A DNA stretch of 64,000 nucleotides from Bacteroidales bacterium (GTDB lineage Bacteria; Bacteroidota; Bacteroidia; Bacteroidales; Muribaculaceae): assembly GCA_003150235.1 (NCBI GenBank), contig QAMW01000044.1, positions 1-64,000 on the forward strand. The letters run 5' to 3'. Numbering within the stretch: position 1 is the first letter of the stretch; every line of letters begins with the position of its first letter. The position numbers and the translations under genes are program-made. The notes beneath the pieces are model-generated. The model saw only the letters and a program-made list of their open reading frames with translations, had not been told where the DNA came from and ran no database searches. Shown here piece after piece: positions 59,973 through 64,000 of this stretch.

Positions 59973-61097
59973 CTATTTGAGGATATTGTATCCCTTTATC
60001 ACGCTTGTCTGCAAGACCTGGGCGTATTTTTCTGTCATGGCCACACTGGAGTGGGCAAGCATCTTGCTGACGGTCGATATATCGACACCCTTGGTCAGCG
60101 CCCACGTTGCAAACGTGTGGCGGCCGACGTGCATTGTCAGATTCAGGTGGATGTGCGCCATATTCGCGATGAGCTTCAACTGGTCGTTGCATTTCTGGTT
60201 GCTCATCAGGTTCAGGTTGTAATCGTATTTGCGGAGTATGGCGGCAGCCTTCGGGAGAAGCACGATGGTATAGGGCTGGCCTGTCTTGACACGCTTGTCC
60301 CTGATGCACAGGTCGTCGCCCTGCTTGAACACATCGCTCCTCTTGATTTTTACAAGGTCGCTGTATGCAAGCCCCGTATAGCACGAGAAGATGAACATGT
60401 CGCGTACCTTCTCGGTCATGCCGTAAAGCTCAAGAGCCTCGATGCGGTCGCGTTCCTCTTCTGTCAGGAACTTTATTCCTTCCGATTTGCCTCGCGGTAT
60501 CCTCATGTTATCATAAGGATTGGTCTCCAGCTTCTCGAACTGGATGGCCTCTATGATGTACGCCTTCAACCGCTTGTGGTAGCCGTGTACGGATGACTGC
60601 GCGCTAACCCTCTTGTGGATGAAATCATCCCACAGACGGATGTTCTTCGGTGTCAGGTCGGAGAAATTCCGGATCTCGCCGAACTCCCGGAGACATGAGA
60701 GCATGACCTTGTGCTGGCGGCGGGTTGACTCAGACACCGGACGCATGTCGATGCGCTCTTCAAGCCATGTGAGGAAATCCATGGTTGATGACTGCACTCT
60801 TGTCTTCCTGACTTTTTTGAGGAGCGAGAGGTCGTACTCCCCGCCACGCGCTGCGATGGAGGTCATCTTCTCCCTTATGCCGTCTGCCACACGGCGTATC
60901 TGCTCGTTGAGGCTATCGGCCATGGGATGGTCCACGACCTGGTTTGAGCGCCACTGCTGTTTAAGCACCGCCACACCGGTGGACAGACGGACACGCTCAC
61001 GGTTGTAGGACACCTCGACCTCCACAGTGCCCGTCGTGACCGCCGAAGCCTTCTTCCGGCGGTCGAAGATAATCTTGATTTGGGGTATTCCAGCCAT
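59973..61097 (-). CDS. Tyrosine site-specific integrase
   Basis: A 374-residue integrase. The N-terminal arm-binding region (IKIIFDRRKKASAVTTGTVE) is followed by a SAM-like core-binding domain (about 100-190) and the catalytic domain: CYTGLAYSDLVKIKRSDV (first Arg region; the Arg position in 'TGLR' is Ala here, as in many Bacteroidetes integrases with TGLAY), HVGRHTFATWALTKGVDIST (His-x-x-Arg, HTFAT), MLAHSSVAMTEKYAQV (Tyr). It is next to tRNA-Lys and to a cluster of arm-type repeats, so it is the integrase of this element. It looks intact. Confidence 0.9.
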   Translation of the reverse strand: MAGIPQIKIIFDRRKKASAVTTGTVEVEVSYNRERVRLSTGVAVLKQQWRSNQVVDHPMADSLNEQIRRVADGIREKMTSIAARGGEYDLSLLKKVRKTRVQSSTMDFLTWLEERIDMRPVSESTRRQHKVMLSCLREFGEIRNFSDLTPKNIRLWDDFIHKRVSAQSSVHGYHKRLKAYIIEAIQFEKLETNPYDNMRIPRGKSEGIKFLTEEERDRIEALELYGMTEKVRDMFIFSCYTGLAYSDLVKIKRSDVFKQGDDLCIRDKRVKTGQPYTIVLLPKAAAILRKYDYNLNLMSNQKCNDQLKLIANMAHIHLNLTMHVGRHTFATWALTKGVDISTVSKMLAHSSVAMTEKYAQVLQTSVIKGYNILK

Positions 61098-61546
61098 ATC
61101 GTTATGGTTTTAAGGGTGATACATAGTTCCGATTCCGTGGTGTGGTACACCCGAAAACGTGTACCACATCCGCTGGGAAATGTACCACGCGTGTACCACA
61201 CAGCTCATAAACATCTGCCGGACCCGTGCCGTTTGCCCCTGAAATCTTTTTGGAAGGAATTAGCACAAAATAGGAAATATCAGCGGGTTGCATGGTGTCA
61301 GCCACCTCCGTTCCCGGGTTGTGGAGGGTGACTGGCGACATACTGCCGATATGTGGGAAAATCCGGTACATCCTGTGGTACATTTTTGTGGTACATCCAC
61401 GAAATCCGTACCAAAGTTAATGTGCTAAATCGAAACTAACAAATGCTACCTTTGGCTAATGGATGGAGGCTGAAATCTTGCTAAACCGTTCTAACTCAGA
61501 ATATTGTGAAATTACTAATCATTGTATCACAGTCGCTTACGGACAC
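61098..61546. other. Integrase-tRNA intergenic region, likely attachment region
   Basis: About 450 bases with no ORF of its own. Six copies of GTACCAC/GTGGTAC (see the repeat entry) lie in it. It ends at the terminator of tRNA-Lys. The crossover core is probably near 61400-61590, but the second att copy is not seen in the window. Confidence 0.55.
61141..61395. repeat. Cluster of GTACCAC arm-type repeats
   Basis: TGTGGTACAC 61141-61150, GTGTACCACA 61159-61168, TGTACCAC 61181-61188, GTGTACCACA 61191-61200, then after a 170-base gap TGTGGTACA 61374-61382 and TGTGGTACA 61387-61395. A weaker copy (CCGTACCAAA) follows near 61406. Direct and inverse copies beside an integrase gene are typical of the sites bound by the integrase N-terminal domain (arm sites) around attP/attR. 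Confidence 0.75.
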
Positions 61547-61586
61547 GAAAAAGGGCCACTGAACATTCTTGTTTCAGTGACCCTTC
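61547..61586 (-). terminator. Rho-independent terminator of the tRNA transcript
   Basis: Minus strand: GGGTCACTGAA, loop ACAAGAATG, TTCAGTGGCCC, then TTTTTCG. A long stem with one mismatch and a T-run, starting just past the 3' end of tRNA-Lys. Confidence 0.8.
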
Positions 61587-61588
61587 AG

Positions 61589-61661
61589 TGATCCGCGTGG
61601 GGCTCGAACCCACGACCCCAACATTAAAAGTGTTGTGCTCTACCAGCTGAGCTAGCGAATC
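61589..61661 (-). tRNA. tRNA-Lys (anticodon TTT)
   Basis: 73 bases on the minus strand. The acceptor arms GATTCGC and GCGGATC pair (one G-T), the D-loop contains AGCTCAGCTGGTAGAGC, the anticodon loop is ACTTTTAAT, and the T-arm is GTGGGTTCGAGCCCCAC; discriminator A. No CCA is encoded. Its 3' end faces the integrase and is a possible attachment site. Confidence 0.95.
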
Positions 61662-61671
61662 ATCATTTTCG

Positions 61672-61742
61672 AGGTTCCTAGCAGAATCGAACTGCTGTAA
61701 ACGGTTTTGCAGACCGGTGCCTAACCACTCGGCCAAGGAACC
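61672..61742 (-). tRNA. tRNA-Cys (anticodon GCA)
   Basis: 71 bases on the minus strand. Acceptor arms GGTTCCT and AGGAACC, D-arm GGCCGAGTGGTTAGGC, anticodon loop TCTGCAAAA, T-arm CAGCAGTTCGATTCTGCT, discriminator T (U), as usual for Cys. It lies 10 bases upstream of tRNA-Lys, likely one transcript. Confidence 0.95.
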
Positions 61743-61860
61743 TTGTTTTGGTTAGCGAATGCAAAGTTAGTACCTATATTTCTATTTTGCAAACTTTCCG
61801 AGCTGTTTTTATTAAATAAATTTTCATTTTATTTGTAGTCAACGGATTAGTATATGCCAA

Positions 61861-63111
61861 TCAAATTGATTTGCCGCAAATTAATTCAATCGCCTGAATA
61901 ATTGCTGTCATAGTGGCACGCTCGATTACCCTCTGTCGATTGCCGGGGAAGTGATAGGTGTGTGTGAAAATCCTATCCGGGGTTTTGATACCGATACATA
62001 CAGTGCCGACAGGTTTTGCAGGCGTTCCTCCGCCGGGTCCTGCTATGCCTGATGTCGCTATTGCACAATCTGTGTTCAAGGCTTTACATGCCCCTGTGAC
62101 CATCTCCCTGACCACTTCTTCGCTCACAGCCCCGTGTTGTTGCAATGTGACCGACGAAACGCCGAGGATATTTTCCTTGACTTGATTACTATATGCTACC
62201 ACACCTCCGTTGAACACATCGGAGCATCCGGGTATGGTTGTAATCGTGTGCGCGATGTTTCCTCCCGTGCAGCTTTCTGCAGTAGATAATGACATGCCGC
62301 GTTTACGGAGTTCTTCAATAATTAGGGATTCAATCGGGATGTCACGGTCACATAGAACGTGGTCACCTAACATTTTACATAATTCAGTGTGACAGCGGTC
62401 TATTTCATGTGTTAGAAATTCTTTGTCAGGATGTTTTCCGTCAATGCGCAGTCTTACTAATCCCGGCTTGGGCAGATAGGCAAGGTGCAGCCATGAGGGG
62501 AGGGCATCTTCCCATTCGGATATTGTCATGGCAAGAAGTGATTCGGTATATCCGGTGACAAGCACACAGCGGTGTTCGATGTTTATGTCGCTCTTAAACT
62601 TGTCGAGCAATGCCGGAATTACTGCCGTATCAAGCATTTCCCGGGTCTCAAACGGAACTCCTGGCATTGACACAAGTACTTTACCGTCTTTTTCAAACCA
62701 CATTATTGGAGCTGTGCCTACGGTGTTCTGGATAACCTTGCACGAAGTGGGCACTACGGCTTGACGTGCGGTCAGTTCGTTAAGTGTCAATCCGCGTTTT
62801 TCAAACACTCGCTTGATATTGTCAAGTACCGAAGGGTCTTCCTGCATTTCGCCCCCGAAATATTCGCAAAGAGTGGCCTTTGTGATATCATCTTTCGTAG
62901 GCCCAAGACCGCCTGTAGTTATTACAACGTCACTCGATTCAAAAGCGCGGTCAATTGCTCGCACAATTTCTCTTGTGTTGTCGTCAACTACCTGCACGTC
63001 GTTTACTTCCCATCCGTAGGGCGCGAATTTTCGTGCTATGTCACCTGAATTTGTGTCTATTACCTGACCGATAAGTAACTCAGTCCCTATTGCTATTATG
63101 GAAATTTTCAT
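61861..63111 (-). CDS. cinA: CinA: nicotinamide-nucleotide amidase / competence-damage protein
   Basis: A 416-residue two-domain protein, full length for the family. The N-terminal domain is the MoaB/MogA-like part (IIAIGTELLIGQVIDTNSGD, VVITTGGLGPTKDDITKATL) and can hydrolyse ADP-ribose-type pyrophosphates in relatives. The C-terminal domain (LSTAESCTGGNIAHTITTIP, GVVAYSNQVKENILGVSS, ATSGIAGPGGGTPAKPVGTV) is the nicotinamide-mononucleotide deamidase that recycles pyridine nucleotides. It sits beside tsaD and is core chromosome. Its function in NAD salvage is independent of the TIR island. Confidence 0.95.
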   Translation of the reverse strand: MKISIIAIGTELLIGQVIDTNSGDIARKFAPYGWEVNDVQVVDDNTREIVRAIDRAFESSDVVITTGGLGPTKDDITKATLCEYFGGEMQEDPSVLDNIKRVFEKRGLTLNELTARQAVVPTSCKVIQNTVGTAPIMWFEKDGKVLVSMPGVPFETREMLDTAVIPALLDKFKSDINIEHRCVLVTGYTESLLAMTISEWEDALPSWLHLAYLPKPGLVRLRIDGKHPDKEFLTHEIDRCHTELCKMLGDHVLCDRDIPIESLIIEELRKRGMSLSTAESCTGGNIAHTITTIPGCSDVFNGGVVAYSNQVKENILGVSSVTLQQHGAVSEEVVREMVTGACKALNTDCAIATSGIAGPGGGTPAKPVGTVCIGIKTPDRIFTHTYHFPGNRQRVIERATMTAIIQAIELICGKSI

Positions 63112-63134
63112 AATTTAATCTTTTTGAATGGTGA

Positions 63135-64000
63135 TTAAACTTGTACTCTTGCGTAAGGAGCCGCGTCATACTTGCAAAATTGCTTGTCAAGAAACTTGAA
63201 ATATCCCGCAATAGCCACCATCGCTGCATTATCGGTGGTAAATGCTCGCTCCGGAATGAATGCCGTAAGTCCGTTTTTATTGCAATATTCCGCCACGGCA
63301 TTTCTTACGCCTGAGTTTGCTGATACGCCACCTCCAATTGCAACGGTATGCACACCGGTCATTTCCACTGCCTTTTTTAGTTTTGACAGCAGGATATCTA
63401 TAATCGTAGCCTGTAGCGATGCCGCAAGGTCAGCTTTATTTTTCTCTATAAAATCGGGATCGATTTTTATGTTGTCACGCAACGTGTACAGGAAAGAGGT
63501 CTTCAATCCACTGAAGCTGTAATCAAGTCCGGGAATACGGGGTTTGGAAAATTTAAAACGTGCTGGATTCCCCTCCGCAGCAAGACGGTCGATGTGAGGA
63601 CCGCCTGGATAGGGGAGTCCTATCACTTTCGCACACTTGTCGAATGCTTCACCTGCAGCGTCATCGATTGTCTGTCCGAGCACCTCCATGTCAGAAGGGC
63701 TTTTAACCAGGATTATCTGAGAATTGCCTCCCGATATAAGCAGGCATAAATATGGAAATTCCGGTACGGTGTCATCCTCTTTTTTGCGTATGAAATGAGA
63801 CAATACATGTCCATGCAGATGGTTGACATCTACTATCGGTATGTCAAGACCGAGCGAAAGTCCTTTTGCAAAAGATGTACCGACCAGAAGCGAGCCGAGA
63901 AGTCCGGGGCCGCGGGTAAATGCTATCGCCGACAGGTCATGTTTATCGATTCCGGCATGTCGAAGGGCGGCATCGACAACCGGTACAATGTTTTGCTGAT
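63135..64000 (-). CDS. tsaD: TsaD, tRNA threonylcarbamoyladenosine transferase (start cut by window edge)
   Basis: The frame runs off the right edge (enters as QQNIVPVVDAALRHAGIDKH). Visible motifs are GPGLLGSLLVGTSFAKGLSL, the metal-binding NHLHGHVLSHF, LCLLISGGNSQI, DDAAGEAFDKCAKVIGLPYP, GGPHIDRLAAEGNP and GGVSANSGVRNAV. TsaD transfers the threonylcarbamoyl group to A37 of ANN-decoding tRNAs, with TsaB and TsaE. About 288 of the usual 340 residues are inside the window. It ends 23 bases before the cinA start in transcription order. Confidence 0.95.
   Translation of the reverse strand, partial: QQNIVPVVDAALRHAGIDKHDLSAIAFTRGPGLLGSLLVGTSFAKGLSLGLDIPIVDVNHLHGHVLSHFIRKKEDDTVPEFPYLCLLISGGNSQIILVKSPSDMEVLGQTIDDAAGEAFDKCAKVIGLPYPGGPHIDRLAAEGNPARFKFSKPRIPGLDYSFSGLKTSFLYTLRDNIKIDPDFIEKNKADLAASLQATIIDILLSKLKKAVEMTGVHTVAIGGGVSANSGVRNAVAEYCNKNGLTAFIPERAFTTDNAAMVAIAGYFKFLDKQFCKYDAAPYARVQV

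Noticed and set aside
61589..61661. A duplicated tRNA-Lys 3' end elsewhere in the window as left att site
   Set aside because: I looked for the GATCCGCGTGGGG end sequence near 4.7, 24.3 and 54.3-54.8 kb and did not find it; the left end may lie outside the window or the core may not be in the tRNA.

Overview
The window reads as chromosomal DNA of a Bacteroidales gut bacterium. The signs are promoters with the Bacteroidetes -7 box TAnnTTTG, few Shine-Dalgarno sequences, many lipoproteins with an SC(S/D)DD-type start, a BACON-domain protein and Bacteroides-type mobilization genes. Muribaculaceae is plausible but cannot be shown from this sequence. Housekeeping DNA is seen only at the far right: tRNA-Lys, tRNA-Cys, cinA and the start-truncated tsaD. 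Almost everything from 1 to about 61.4 kb looks accessory.

Layout. (1) 1-5.2 kb: remains of mobile DNA, namely a protein cut by the window edge, a broken IS66-like accessory gene, an internally deleted tyrosine integrase, and a mobilizable-element core (HTH protein, MobC-like protein, relaxase, possible oriT). A repeated, hairpin-forming 115-bp sequence follows. (2) 5.2-20.05 kb, minus strand: fourteen tightly packed genes with the look of one long operon. They combine three clear TIR proteins (one a SIR2-TIR fusion), an nSTAND NTPase with a TIR-like tail, three RyR-domain proteins (one on a membrane-plus-Rossmann, channel-like scaffold), an ECF-type sigma factor next to an anti-sigma-like/C39 peptidase/RyR protein, a PrsW membrane protease, an M48 protease and zinc-ribbon proteins. 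I read it as an NAD-nucleotide signalling or defence island and as the best candidate for an undescribed system. WG-repeat and vWA genes diverge from its head. (3) 21.67-24.34 kb: an IS21-family element, with a nonsense codon in istA, that truncates the genes on both sides and has no target duplication. (4) 24.3-54.3 kb: a block of cell-envelope genes, nearly all exported. It holds lipoproteins, an LRR protein, MscS, an S41 protease, a beta-barrel, a possible leukocidin-like protein, seven mosaic lipoproteins with a C-terminal lectin-like (FISUMP/DUF1566-like) domain, a periplasmic-binding-protein/legumain fusion, and exported forms of normally cytosolic enzymes (peptide deformylase, guanine-deaminase-like). 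Four promoters in this block share one paired box, GTGGAGAA at a 22-bp period, placed 38-39 bp from the -7 element. The block ends with a TPR-membrane-AraC regulator that could be its activator. (5) 54.5-61.4 kb: a small satellite or ICE-like element with a repressor, a divergent early operon (HTH, replication initiator, DnaC-like loader), an integrase and a cluster of GTACCAC integrase-arm repeats next to tRNA-Lys. (6) 61.5-64 kb: conserved chromosome.

How the genes may work together. In the TIR island, NAD-consuming TIR/SIR2 enzymes would make or destroy a nucleotide signal that the RyR modules sense, with outputs through a membrane channel-like protein, proteolysis and a sigma factor. In the envelope block, one regulator would switch on a set of surface lipoproteins and secreted enzymes. 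Both models are inference; the domains, gene order and repeat spacing are read directly from the sequence.
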